From positions 1 through 18,778 of the forward strand of contig CABSIA010000044.1 in the NCBI GenBank assembly GCA_902477645.1: a stretch of 18,778 nucleotides of DNA. The letters run 5' to 3'. The stretch comes from an uncultured Prevotella sp. (GTDB lineage: Bacteria; Bacteroidota; Bacteroidia; Bacteroidales; Bacteroidaceae). Positions within the stretch are counted from its first letter, which is position 1; each line of letters starts with the position of its first letter. This document shows, piece after piece, positions 1 through 7,267 of the stretch. Made by a program: the position numbers and the translations under genes. Below the pieces are notes generated by a model. That model did no database searches, was not told the origin of the DNA, and worked only from the letters and a program-made list of their open reading frames with translations.

Positions 1-320
1 ACATGATGTTCGCAGAGCTTGTTGAAATGGAAACAGCTATCGATCCCGCAGACGGCTTCGAGCTTATGAAGCAGACATTCTCTTGCCCTGTTTACGTAGT
101 TCTCTATGTAATCTGGCTTGTTGCCATCTGGTTCCACCTCTCTCATGGTTTCTGGAGTGCTATGCAGACCCTTGGCTGGAACGGCAAGACATGGTTCTGC
201 CGCTGGAAAGCCATCGGCATTGCCTATGTGACAGTTCTCATAGCATGCTTCCTCGTAGTAGTGCTTGCGTTCTTCTTCGGCTTGGCACCAAGCCTCTGCA
301 CATGCTGCTGCGCCGCATAA
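1..320 (+). CDS. frdC: Fumarate reductase / succinate dehydrogenase cytochrome b subunit, C-terminal part
   Basis: Membrane anchor of the quinol:fumarate reductase (succinate dehydrogenase) complex. It carries haem b and passes electrons between the quinone pool and the FrdB clusters. Only the last 105 or so residues are in the window; the gene is cut by the left edge, so the ATG at 3 is probably internal. Two hydrophobic segments are visible (roughly residues 30-50 and 70-96 of the visible part). The segment FHLSHGFWSAMQTLGWN is typical of the cytochrome b558 family, whose His residues ligate haem. The reading frame stops at 318-320, and frdA follows after 38 bp. The order C-A-B matches Bacteroides and Wolinella. 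The C-terminal cluster of Cys residues (LCTCCCAA) is unusual-looking, but I attach no function to it. The assignment rests on the motif and on the neighbouring frdA and frdB. Confidence 0.93.
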   Translation, partial: MMFAELVEMETAIDPADGFELMKQTFSCPVYVVLYVIWLVAIWFHLSHGFWSAMQTLGWNGKTWFCRWKAIGIAYVTVLIACFLVVVLAFFFGLAPSLCTCCCAA

Positions 321-358
321 CCGTTATTCTTCTATTGAACATAAATATATAAAATATT

Positions 359-2341
359 ATGGCTAAGACATTAAATTCCAGAATACCAGAAGGCCCTGTT
401 GCCGAGAAATGGTCTAACTATAAAGCTCATCAGCGCCTGGTTAACCCAAAGAACAAGCTCAAACTTGACGTAATTGTTGTTGGTACAGGTCTGGCTGGTG
501 CCAGTGCCGCAGCATCTCTTGGCGAGATGGGTTTCAACGTGTTGAACTTCTGCATACAGGACTCTCCACGCCGCGCACACTCTATTGCCGCTCAGGGTGG
601 TATCAACGCCGCTAAGAACTATCAGAACGACGGCGACTCTGTATACCGTCTGTTCTACGATACTGTAAAGGGTGGCGACTACCGTGCCCGTGAGGCCAAC
701 GTTTACCGTTTGGCAGAGGTCTCAAACAACATCATCGACCAGTGTGTTGCACAGGGCGTTCCTTTTGCCCGTGAGTACGGCGGTATGCTTGCCAACCGCT
801 CATTCGGCGGCGCACAGGTGTCACGTACATTCTATGCTAAGGGACAGACCGGCCAGCAGCTTCTGCTTGGCGCATACTCTTCACTGAGCGCACAGGTTCA
901 TGCTGGTAAGGTTAAACTTTACACACGCTACGAGATGGAGGACGTTGTTATTGTTGACGGACATGCGCGTGGTATCATCGCCAAGAACCTCGTGACAGGC
1001 GAGCTCGAGCGCTTCTCGGCAAATGCCGTTGTAATTGCCACTGGCGGTTACGGAAACACATACTTCCTCTCTACAAACGCTATGGGCTGCAACTGTACAG
1101 CTGCCGTTCAGTGCTATCGCAAGGGCGCATATTTCGCAAATCCATCATACGTGCAGATTCACCCGACATGTATTCCTGTACATGGCGACAAGCAGTCTAA
1201 GCTTACACTTATGTCTGAGTCTCTGCGTAACGACGGACGTATCTGGGTACCAAAGAAAATTGAGGACGCCAAGCGTCTGCAGGCTGGCGAGATTAAAGGC
1301 TCTGACATTCCAGAGGAAGACCGCGACTACTACTTGGAGCGCCGTTATCCTGCATTCGGCAACCTTGTTCCCCGTGACGTTGCGTCACGTGCCGCTAAGG
1401 AGCGTTGTGACAAGGGCTTCGGCGTAAACAACACAGGTCTTGCCGTATTCCTTGACTTCTCTGAGTCTATCAACCGTCTTGGCATCGACGTTATTCTCCA
1501 GCGTTATGGCAACCTCTTCGATATGTACGAGGAAATCACCGACGTTAACCCAGGCGAGTTTGCAAAGGAAATCAATGGTGTGAAGTATTACAACCCTATG
1601 ATGATATTCCCCGCAATCCACTACACAATGGGTGGTATCTGGGTAGACTACGAGCTGATGACCACAATTCCAGGTCTGTTCGCTATCGGCGAGTGCAACT
1701 TCTCTGACCACGGTGCCAACCGTCTTGGCGCATCTGCCCTTATGCAGGGTTTGGCTGACGGATATTTCGTATTGCCATACACCATCCAGAACTACCTTGC
1801 AGACCAGAGCCTGTGGCCACGCCTTTCTGTTGACCTCCCGGAGTTTGACGAGGCTGAGAAGAGCGTACAGGCAGAAATCGACCGCCTTTTGGATATTCAG
1901 GGCAGCCGCTCTGTTGACTCTATCCACAAAGAGCTCGGACACATCATGTGGGAGCACGTTGGTATGGGCCGTACAAAGGCTGGTCTTGAGGAAGGTCTCA
2001 AGATGCTTAAGAACCTCCGTGAGGAGTTCAACAAGAACCTCTTCATCCCAGGGGACAAGGAGGGACTTAACGTTGAGCTTGACAAGGCTATCCACCTCCG
2101 CGACTTCATCCTTATGGGTGAGCTTATCGCATACGATGCACTGCACCGTGAGGAGAGCTGTGGCGGCCACTTCCGTGAGGAGCACCAGACTGAGGAAGGC
2201 GAGGCTAAGCGCGACGACACCAACTTCTTCTATGTAGGTTGCTGGGAGTATCAGGGCGACGACACCAAGGCTCCTGAACTTATCAAGGAACCTCTTGAGT
2301 ATGAGGCTATTAAGGTACAAACGAGAAATTATAAAAATTAG
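359..2341 (+). CDS. frdA: Fumarate reductase / succinate dehydrogenase flavoprotein subunit
   Basis: Catalytic subunit that interconverts fumarate and succinate at a covalently bound FAD on the cytoplasmic face. In anaerobic Bacteroidetes it mainly reduces fumarate to succinate. The protein has 660 residues, normal for the family. An FAD-binding GTGLAGASAA glycine motif lies at about 42-51. The motif RRAHSIAAQGG follows, with His74 the expected covalent FAD ligand. Active-site segments are IHPT (His269), SESLRNDGR (287-293), PRDVASR with Arg339 as the expected proton shuttle, HYTMGG (His421) and GANRLGA (Arg455). The ATG at 359 is preceded by an A/T-rich leader with no clear Shine-Dalgarno site, as usual in this phylum. 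The stop codon at 2339-2341 is followed on the very next base by an octamer repeat array, so the junction with the inserted cassette lies exactly at the gene end. Confidence 0.97.
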   Translation: MAKTLNSRIPEGPVAEKWSNYKAHQRLVNPKNKLKLDVIVVGTGLAGASAAASLGEMGFNVLNFCIQDSPRRAHSIAAQGGINAAKNYQNDGDSVYRLFYDTVKGGDYRAREANVYRLAEVSNNIIDQCVAQGVPFAREYGGMLANRSFGGAQVSRTFYAKGQTGQQLLLGAYSSLSAQVHAGKVKLYTRYEMEDVVIVDGHARGIIAKNLVTGELERFSANAVVIATGGYGNTYFLSTNAMGCNCTAAVQCYRKGAYFANPSYVQIHPTCIPVHGDKQSKLTLMSESLRNDGRIWVPKKIEDAKRLQAGEIKGSDIPEEDRDYYLERRYPAFGNLVPRDVASRAAKERCDKGFGVNNTGLAVFLDFSESINRLGIDVILQRYGNLFDMYEEITDVNPGEFAKEINGVKYYNPMMIFPAIHYTMGGIWVDYELMTTIPGLFAIGECNFSDHGANRLGASALMQGLADGYFVLPYTIQNYLADQSLWPRLSVDLPEFDEAEKSVQAEIDRLLDIQGSRSVDSIHKELGHIMWEHVGMGRTKAGLEEGLKMLKNLREEFNKNLFIPGDKEGLNVELDKAIHLRDFILMGELIAYDALHREESCGGHFREEHQTEEGEAKRDDTNFFYVGCWEYQGDDTKAPELIKEPLEYEAIKVQTRNYKN

Positions 2342-2376
2342 TTGACAAGATGACGAGTTGACAAGTAGACAAGTTG
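2342..2376 (-). repeat. Octamer array 1 (inverted orientation)
   Basis: Four consecutive 8-bp units, TTGACAAG, ATGACGAG, TTGACAAG and TAGACAAG, run from 2342 to 2373 and are followed by a partial unit TTG. On the minus strand they read as the ACTYGTCA consensus of arrays 2 and 3. The core at 2353-2366 is the exact reverse complement of 2420-2433, so arrays 1 and 2 could fold into an imperfect hairpin of about 38 bp with a loop of about 35 nt. The array starts directly after the frdA stop codon. Confidence 0.85.
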
Positions 2377-2411
2377 TTAGCTCTATAAACAAGGAAACAA
2401 ATAGACAAGCG

Positions 2412-2451
2412 ACTCGTCAACTTGTCAACTCGTTTACTCGTCAACTTGCAA
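2412..2451 (+). repeat. Octamer array 2
   Basis: Five 8-bp units in a row: ACTCGTCA, ACTTGTCA, ACTCGTTT, ACTCGTCA and ACTTGCAA. It has the same orientation as array 3 and the opposite orientation to array 1. A further inverted-type unit, TAGACAAG (2402-2409), sits just before it, so the orientation switches at about 2410. The 16-mer at 2418-2433 recurs exactly at 2887-2902. The array lies 43 bp before the four-helix-bundle gene. Confidence 0.85.
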
Positions 2452-2494
2452 ATAATAATCAAAGTGAACAACTGACGAAAACATGTATTGAACA

Positions 2495-2866
2495 ATGAAA
2501 GGGCATAGGGATTTGTTAGTTTGGCAAAAAAGCATGAGGCATGTAGCTGAGGTATATGAGATTACCAAGGCTTATCCAAAAGAAGAAATTTTTGGAATTG
2601 TGTCACAGATGCGCCGTGCGGCAGTCTCTATTCCTTCCAATATAGCAGAAGGCTATGGCTGGTCATACGATAAGGAAACTTATAAGTTCCTGAGCAATGC
2701 TCTTGGCTCTGCGTCAGAACTTGAGACCCAATGGATTCTATCTAAGGATTTAGGGTTTATAGACGAGATGGCTGCGGATGCAATGACAGAGAAAGTAGCG
2801 GAGATAATACGAATGCTCTCTTCTCTCATAAAGACATTAAGCATGTCTCAAAAGGAGCAACGATAA
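2495..2866 (+). CDS. Four-helix-bundle protein (23S rRNA intervening-sequence protein family)
   Basis: A 123-residue protein of the four helix bundle family (PF05635 / TIGR02436), first noted as the product of intervening sequences in 23S rRNA genes. Family hallmarks are DLLVWQKSM near the N terminus (about 7-15), SQMRRAAVSIPSNIAEGYG (about 37-55) and ELETQW (about 76-81). The length is normal for the family and the frame is intact. It has no known enzymatic role; relatives form helical bundles, and some act as accessory proteins (Avd) of diversity-generating retroelements, but no reverse transcriptase is seen here. The gene interrupts the frdA-frdB pair and is flanked on both sides by octamer arrays, so it looks like cargo of a small inserted cassette and not a subunit of the reductase. 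It could be transcribed with frd by read-through. The family assignment is firm; the function is unknown. Confidence 0.92.
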   Translation: MKGHRDLLVWQKSMRHVAEVYEITKAYPKEEIFGIVSQMRRAAVSIPSNIAEGYGWSYDKETYKFLSNALGSASELETQWILSKDLGFIDEMAADAMTEKVAEIIRMLSSLIKTLSMSQKEQR

Positions 2867-2888
2867 GGCTGATGCTGTAAGTCAAACA

Positions 2889-2924
2889 ACTTGTCAACTC
2901 GTCAACTTGTTTACTTGTTAACTT
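2889..2924 (+). repeat. Octamer array 3
   Basis: Units ACTTGTCA, ACTCGTCA, ACTTGTTT and ACTTGTTA plus a partial ACTT, in the same orientation as array 2. The array ends 10 bp before the frdB start codon, so it forms the frdB leader, with only an A-rich tract between. It marks the right boundary of the cassette inserted between frdA and frdB. Confidence 0.85.
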
Positions 2925-2934
2925 AAAAAAAACA

Positions 2935-3693
2935 ATGGCAAGAAATATTTCTTTCACAATAAAGTATTGGAAGCAGAGTGGCCCAAATGCAGAGGGTCAT
3001 TTTGACACACGTGAGATGAAGAATATTCCCGATGACACCTCTTTCCTTGAGATGCTTGACATTCTCAACGAGGAACTCATCGAGGAGGGTGAAGAACCTT
3101 TCGTTTTCGACCACGACTGTCGTGAGGGTATCTGTGGTATGTGCTCTCTCTACATCAATGGCACACCACACGGAAAGACAGAGCGCGGAGCTACAACATG
3201 CCAGCTCTATATGCGCCGCTTCAACGATGGTGATGTCATTACTGTAGAGCCTTGGCGCTCAGCAGGTTTCCCTGTAATTAAGGACTGTATGGTAGACCGC
3301 TCTGCATTCGACAAGATTATTCAGGCAGGCGGATATACCAGCATCCGCACAGGTCAGGCTCAGGATGCCAACGCTATCCTTATTCCCAAGGAGAATGCAG
3401 ACGAGGCTATGGACTGCGCTACATGTATCGGCTGCGGCGCTTGCGTTGCAGCTTGTAAGAATGGCTCTGCCATGCTTTTCGTAAGCTCTAAGGTAAGCCA
3501 GCTGGCACTGTTGCCACAAGGCCGTCCTGAGGCTGCAAAACGCGCCAAGGCTATGATTGCCAAGATGGATGAGCTTGGTTTCGGTAACTGTACAAACACA
3601 CGTGCATGCGAGGCTGTTTGTCCTAAGAGCGAGAGCATCGCCAACATTGCCCGCCTCAACCGCGAGTATCTTAAGGCAAAGCTTGCTGACTAA
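2935..3693 (+). CDS. frdB: Fumarate reductase / succinate dehydrogenase iron-sulfur subunit
   Basis: Electron-transfer subunit that links FrdA flavin to the FrdC haem/quinone site. The 252-residue length is normal. The N-terminal ferredoxin-like domain binds [2Fe-2S] through DCREGICGMC (Cys62, Cys67, Cys70) and Cys89. The C-terminal domain has CATCIGCGACVAAC (161-174) and CTNTRACEAVCP (219-230), which supply the ligands of the [4Fe-4S] and [3Fe-4S] clusters. The ATG at 2935 follows an A-rich stretch and no strong Shine-Dalgarno site; family alignment supports this start (MARNISFTIKYW). It is separated from frdA by the inserted cassette, yet the frame is intact and a strong terminator follows, so the operon is probably still functional. 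Whether frdB relies on read-through or on a promoter inside the cassette cannot be told from sequence. Confidence 0.97.
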   Translation: MARNISFTIKYWKQSGPNAEGHFDTREMKNIPDDTSFLEMLDILNEELIEEGEEPFVFDHDCREGICGMCSLYINGTPHGKTERGATTCQLYMRRFNDGDVITVEPWRSAGFPVIKDCMVDRSAFDKIIQAGGYTSIRTGQAQDANAILIPKENADEAMDCATCIGCGACVAACKNGSAMLFVSSKVSQLALLPQGRPEAAKRAKAMIAKMDELGFGNCTNTRACEAVCPKSESIANIARLNREYLKAKLAD

Positions 3694-3722
3694 TATCAGG
3701 GCATCATAAACCTAAATAAATC

Positions 3723-3758
3723 AAAGGGGGCAGTTTCTGCTGTCCCCTTTTTCTTTCT
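3723..3758 (+). terminator. Intrinsic terminator of the frd operon
   Basis: An 11-bp stem pairs 3723-3733 (AAAGGGGGCAG) with 3740-3750 (CTGTCCCCTTT) across a 6-nt loop; one pair is G-T. A T-rich run (TTCTTTCT) follows. It starts 29 bp after the frdB stop codon, where an operon terminator is expected. Confidence 0.92.
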
Positions 3759-3790
3759 ATTCATATCTTTTTCTTTTTATTTGTTGTCCT

Positions 3791-4597
3791 ATGTTCAAAG
3801 TAAGAGTCATTTTCCAGATGGTCTTTATAGCTCTCTTTATGTTTTCTTGTTCTGAAGGTAAAGACAAATGGCGTATAGGAGTGTCGCAGTGCAGCGAGGA
3901 TATATGGCGCGACAAGCTGAACCGTGAGCTGATCATCGGCGGATATGTTGATGAGAGGGTAGAGCTTGAGTTTCTTTCGGCTGACGACAACGACCAGAGG
4001 CAGATAGGCCAAATACGCCATTTCATCGAAGAAAAGGTGGATTTGCTCATTGTGGCTCCCAATTCTGCAGAGAGACTGTCGCATGTGATAGACAGTGCCT
4101 ACGACTGTGGAATTCCTGTAATACTCTTTGACCGAAAGACCAACAGCGATAAATATATGGCATATATGGGTGCCGACAACTACGACATTGGGCATACTAT
4201 GGGCAACCTCATAGCAACACAGATGAACGGTTCCGGCACGCTCGTAGAGATAACGGGGCTTAAAGGCTCGTCACCAGCCATAGAAAGACATCGCGGGTTC
4301 CTTGCTGCTGTCTCCCGATATCCGCAAATAAGGCTGATTTCATCGGAGCTGGGCGACTGGACAGAGGAAAGCGGGAGCAAGGCAATGGATGAGGTGCTGC
4401 GTGGCACTACTGATATTCAATGCGTGTTTGGCCATAACGACCGTCTGGCCTATGGTGCCCGCAAGGTGGCCATGGCTCATGGACTGAACGGCATCAGGTA
4501 TTTCGGTGTCGATGCGCTGCCAACTCCCGGGGGTGGCATAGAGCTGGTACAGAAAGGTATTTTCGAGGCTACATATATATCCCACTCAGGGACTTGA
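3791..4597 (+). pseudogene. Hybrid AraC-type regulator, N-terminal sugar-binding half (frameshifted)
   Basis: First part of what should be one membrane-bound regulator of about 493 residues. It starts with a hydrophobic segment ending in FMFSC (residues 16-20; a signal or anchor with a lipobox-like Cys). A periplasmic-binding-protein / LacI-type sensor domain of the RbsB kind follows (about 27-263). Typical stretches are WRIGVSQCSEDIWR, DLLIVAPNSAE, GIPVILFDR, ITGLKGSSPAIERHRGF and VFGHNDRLAYGA. The frame goes wrong after ATYI (codons 4568-4579), adds SHSGT and stops at 4595-4597. The family-like continuation YPTQG is read from 4578 in another frame. The intact protein would sense a sugar in the periplasm and activate a nearby locus. 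A weak TAnnTTT-like promoter (3764-3771) lies upstream. It could be a true pseudogene, a phase-variable gene, or a sequence error. Confidence 0.85.
4571..4583 (+). other. Frameshift junction at an (AT)4 run
   Basis: The bases ACATATATATCCC hold four AT units just where the two halves of the regulator part. Reading ACA TAT ATA (4571-4579) and then TAT CCC from 4578 gives ATYIYPTQG, the expected join. That would need one more AT unit in the run. The observed run therefore looks like a 2-bp contraction. Confidence 0.75.
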
Positions 4598-5270
4598 GCT
4601 GATACAGCTGGCGCTGAGGATTATAAATGGCGAGAAATACTCCCGTGACAACATCCTGCATTCGGCTGTTGTGGACAAGTCGAATGCCGAATTGCTGCTC
4701 ATGCAGTATCAGGAGCTTAGTCGTGTGAGTGACAATATTGATGTCCTCCATGGCAAGCTGGATGTTTATTTCGACAGGATAAACACCCAGCGGAATGTCA
4801 TCATCGGCTTTGTGGTAGTATTGGTTATCATCATCGGGCTTATCGTGCAGGCGTATCGTCTGTATTTGGCTAAGGTCTTTGTTCATGAGGAGGTGGCAAG
4901 CGAGGTTGCCGCTCCTATCTCTACCGTTTCTGCCGAAAGTGGGGTCTCCGACTGCTTCCTCGACCGCTTCCGCACCATCCTCCAGCAGCATCTTCACGAT
5001 GCCGACTTCAACGTGGAGCGCATAGGTGAGGAGATGGGCATGAGCCGTGTGCAGCTCTATCGCAAGATAAAGTCGCTCACGGGCACAACCCCCGTAGAGC
5101 TTCTCCGCAAGGCGCGCCTTGCCCGCGGCAAGCAGATGCTCGAAACCACCGACAAGTCGGTCTCCGAAATAGCCTACGACACCGGTTTCAGTGCCCCCTC
5201 ATATTTCGCCAAATGCTTCAAGGACGAGTATGGAGTGAGTCCGGGCGAGATACGTGGCAACCATCCGTAG
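4578..5270 (+). pseudogene. Hybrid AraC-type regulator, C-terminal membrane and DNA-binding half
   Basis: Second half of the split regulator, open in this frame from the frameshift point. The first ATG is at 4671, so 199 residues could be made if translation restarts there. The part before the ATG reads YPTQGLELIQLALRIINGE and continues the sugar-binding fold. One membrane segment follows (VIIGFVVVLVIIIGLIV, about 43-59 counted from 4671). Then comes an AraC/XylS double helix-turn-helix domain at about 112-195, with IGEEMGMSRVQLYRKIKSLTG and the second-helix signature SEIAYDTGFSAPSYFAKCFKDEYGVSPGE. The DNA-binding domain itself looks undamaged. Without the sensor half, a restart product would be a membrane-tethered regulator lacking ligand control. 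There is no kinase or receiver domain, so it differs from the common hybrid two-component regulators of Bacteroidetes loci. Confidence 0.82.
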
Positions 5271-5589
5271 TTTGACTTTGTCTGTATCTTCATCTCCGAC
5301 ACACTGTCAAGCCTGTTATCGAGAGGCTACAACGTGACCCTTGACGACATCGGTACATTCTCCATGTCGCTGAAGTTTATTGATGAAAAGTCAACTGAGA
5401 TACAAGAGGAAGACGACCGACTGCTCTACAGGCGAGTGGGAGTGAAGGACATTAACTTCAAGACCTCACCTGAAATGTTACACGAACTGAGGAGGGTGAC
5501 CAAGTTTGAGCGATCCCAATATGCCCATCGACTACACAGGCCAGGCATCCCACAAGATATGGATAAGACGTAAGGGAGTTAATTATTGA
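5271..5589 (+). pseudogene. HU-family DNA-binding protein remnant
   Basis: The stretch right after the regulator stop continues in the same frame (frame of 4671) and reads DTLSSLLSRGYNVTLDDIGTFSMSLKF from about 5298. It then reads GVKDINFKTSPEMLHELRRV up to about 5510. This matches the C-terminal half of the HU-like proteins common in Bacteroidetes (a beta-arm region with a DIGTF-type motif and a VxFKxSxxL-type tail). The N-terminal half is missing. At about 5512 the frame changes: another frame reads DPNMPIDYTGQASHKIWIRR and stops at 5587-5589, like the tail that follows a longer C-terminal extension in some HU relatives. So a piece between seems deleted. A GTG at 5334 could start a 79-residue ORF, but I consider the whole a decayed gene. 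HU similarity is fairly clear; the tail assignment is less sure. Confidence 0.6.
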
Positions 5590-7231
5590 TAATCGTACAC
5601 AGCATACACACACGTTCTTCAAAAGACTCACGGTTCAAGGCCTTGTTTTTGAAGGCAGAGCGATAGTTGTATATGGTGCGCGGGGTGTAGTAGAGTAGGG
5701 CGGCTATCTCCGAACTCTCCTTGACACCGAGGCGTATGAGTGCGAAGATGCGTAATTCGGTGGTGAGGGAGTGTGGATTTTTGGTTATGACTTGTTCATC
5801 CTCTTTCAGGAGGGCATTAAACTCAGTGACAAACGATGGATACAGATTAAGGAAAGCCTCGTCGAAACGCTTCATGAAGGTGTCGGCATCCTCATAGTTG
5901 AGTCTTGACGAGGACACATAACTCATAAGTTCGTTTATTTGGTTGGCCTTGATTTTCCTCTGCACCATGACTTGGAACTTCGCCATCTTGTCGATGTATT
6001 TGGCGCAAAGGTCAATGTATAGCTTGGCGAGACCCTCGCGTTTGCGGTTGGTGTCGAGCAGTAGTTCGTTTGCACGGTTCAGTCGCTCGTTAGTTTCCGT
6101 AAGCATGTTGTTGCTGACATGCAGTTCGTGACGTCTTTTCGACAGCAGTTTGTTTTGTCTGACGAAGAAATACAATAGCACGATCATTGAAACTACAAGC
6201 AGTGATATACCCCAAACGGCATACATTAGTGTTGAGTTTTGTGTTGTAAGCCTCTTGTGGTATGTTGACACAATAATTGGCAGTTTCTGTGAAATCTCCA
6301 GTATTCTAAGTCTGTTGTTGTATGATTTTGCGTCGTCCATGGCAGTGTTGATATACACCCTTGCCCTTTCGATATTCTCGTTGTCTTGCTTGAAGAGGTG
6401 CATGGCAAGGTCCTGTATGGCGAGGTTTTCCTTAGTGCAGCAGAGAATGTCGCAGATACTGGCTTTGATCAGGTATTCCTCGTACTTCTCCATATTTTCA
6501 TGTGCGCTGTAGTTATTGGCAATTGCAAATGATGCCATGGCATATACTCTTGATGTCATGCCGTTTTTTTCCAGTGTTCTGAAATAATGCTTGAGAGCCT
6601 TATCGTCGTCTTTGTCAATATAAACATGGTATTCGCCCATATAATAGTCGTAGGCAGCGTTGTTTTTGTCGATGTTGGCTATGGCGGTTTTGAGATAAGC
6701 ATTCGACCTCTCCCTGTATATCGGTGAATAGGTGTCGTCGTTGCAATAGTCAGCCCAGTAGGAATAAATAGTTGAATAGGCGATGTTGTAGTCGAATGTC
6801 ATATTCTGTTCTCCAAGACTATCCTGTTCTATCGTATTCAGTGTGTTTATAGCTTCGCTGTATAGTCCTCCGATGGAAAGCAGTTTGGCCTTCATTATTG
6901 TGTTAGTCACAATATATCTACTGTTCTGTACTTTCTTTGCTAATGCAAGACCTTTTTCAACATATACTTTTGCTGAATCAAATTTGAAGACATAGTATTC
7001 TTCACTGAGTTCGCGGTATCTTTCCAAGAGCATTGCAGTGTTGTTTTCCTTTGCTGCCATTTGCTTAAGCATGGCAATTTTTTTGTTCTTCTCAGCCACT
7101 ATGGTTTCGCTTGCTTCAATCACGCTATCGAGCTTTTGAAGCAATGCCGCGTTATTGGCAGAGGAAAGTATTGCACAAGAGAATATCATAATAACAACTG
7201 ATACCGTCTTTTTAAAATCTATAGGTTGCAT
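5579..7231 (-). CDS. SusR-like membrane-bound regulator (DUF6377-type, TPR sensor and HTH)
   Basis: A 550-residue regulator resembling SusR, which activates starch-utilisation genes in Bacteroides thetaiotaomicron when it senses maltose-type sugars. It has an N-terminal hydrophobic signal (about 8-25), an alpha-helical TPR-like periplasmic region (about 30-325), one membrane segment (about 335-357, MYAVWGISLLVVSMIVLLYFF), a coiled coil (about 361-400) and a C-terminal LuxR-like helix-turn-helix (about 488-530) with LTTELRIFALIRLGVKESSEIA and YTPRTIYNYRSAFKNK. I chose the ATG at 7229-7231 over the upstream TTG at 7268-7270, because the TTG lies inside the best -10 type promoter and the ATG gives a cleaner signal peptide. 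It is divergent from the SusC operon, the usual place for its local regulator. The inducer is not identifiable; an alpha-glucan oligosaccharide is the likely type. Confidence 0.88.
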   Translation of the reverse strand: MQPIDFKKTVSVVIMIFSCAILSSANNAALLQKLDSVIEASETIVAEKNKKIAMLKQMAAKENNTAMLLERYRELSEEYYVFKFDSAKVYVEKGLALAKKVQNSRYIVTNTIMKAKLLSIGGLYSEAINTLNTIEQDSLGEQNMTFDYNIAYSTIYSYWADYCNDDTYSPIYRERSNAYLKTAIANIDKNNAAYDYYMGEYHVYIDKDDDKALKHYFRTLEKNGMTSRVYAMASFAIANNYSAHENMEKYEEYLIKASICDILCCTKENLAIQDLAMHLFKQDNENIERARVYINTAMDDAKSYNNRLRILEISQKLPIIVSTYHKRLTTQNSTLMYAVWGISLLVVSMIVLLYFFVRQNKLLSKRRHELHVSNNMLTETNERLNRANELLLDTNRKREGLAKLYIDLCAKYIDKMAKFQVMVQRKIKANQINELMSYVSSSRLNYEDADTFMKRFDEAFLNLYPSFVTEFNALLKEDEQVITKNPHSLTTELRIFALIRLGVKESSEIAALLYYTPRTIYNYRSAFKNKALNRESFEERVCMLCTIINN

Positions 7232-7267
7232 ATCATCATATATATGTTTAGGGTTTCGAATTTGCAG

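Noticed and set aside
1385..2392. A 335-codon open frame on the minus strand opposite frdA
   Set aside because: frdA is an unambiguous conserved gene on the plus strand, and the antisense frame is a by-product of its codon bias. No family features are visible in the antisense product.
2495..2866. Diversity-generating retroelement accessory protein (Avd)
   Set aside because: The fold is related, but there is no reverse transcriptase, template repeat or variable repeat in the window.
2495..2866. Intervening sequence inside a 23S rRNA gene
   Set aside because: The family is named for that setting, but both sides here are frd coding genes and no rRNA sequence is present.
2342..2924. CRISPR array
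   Set aside because: Units are 8 bp and contiguous with no spacers, and no cas gene is present.
4671..5270. Separate complete AraC gene starting at 4671
   Set aside because: Sequence before this ATG in the same frame continues the sugar-binding domain, so the ATG is internal to a longer gene.
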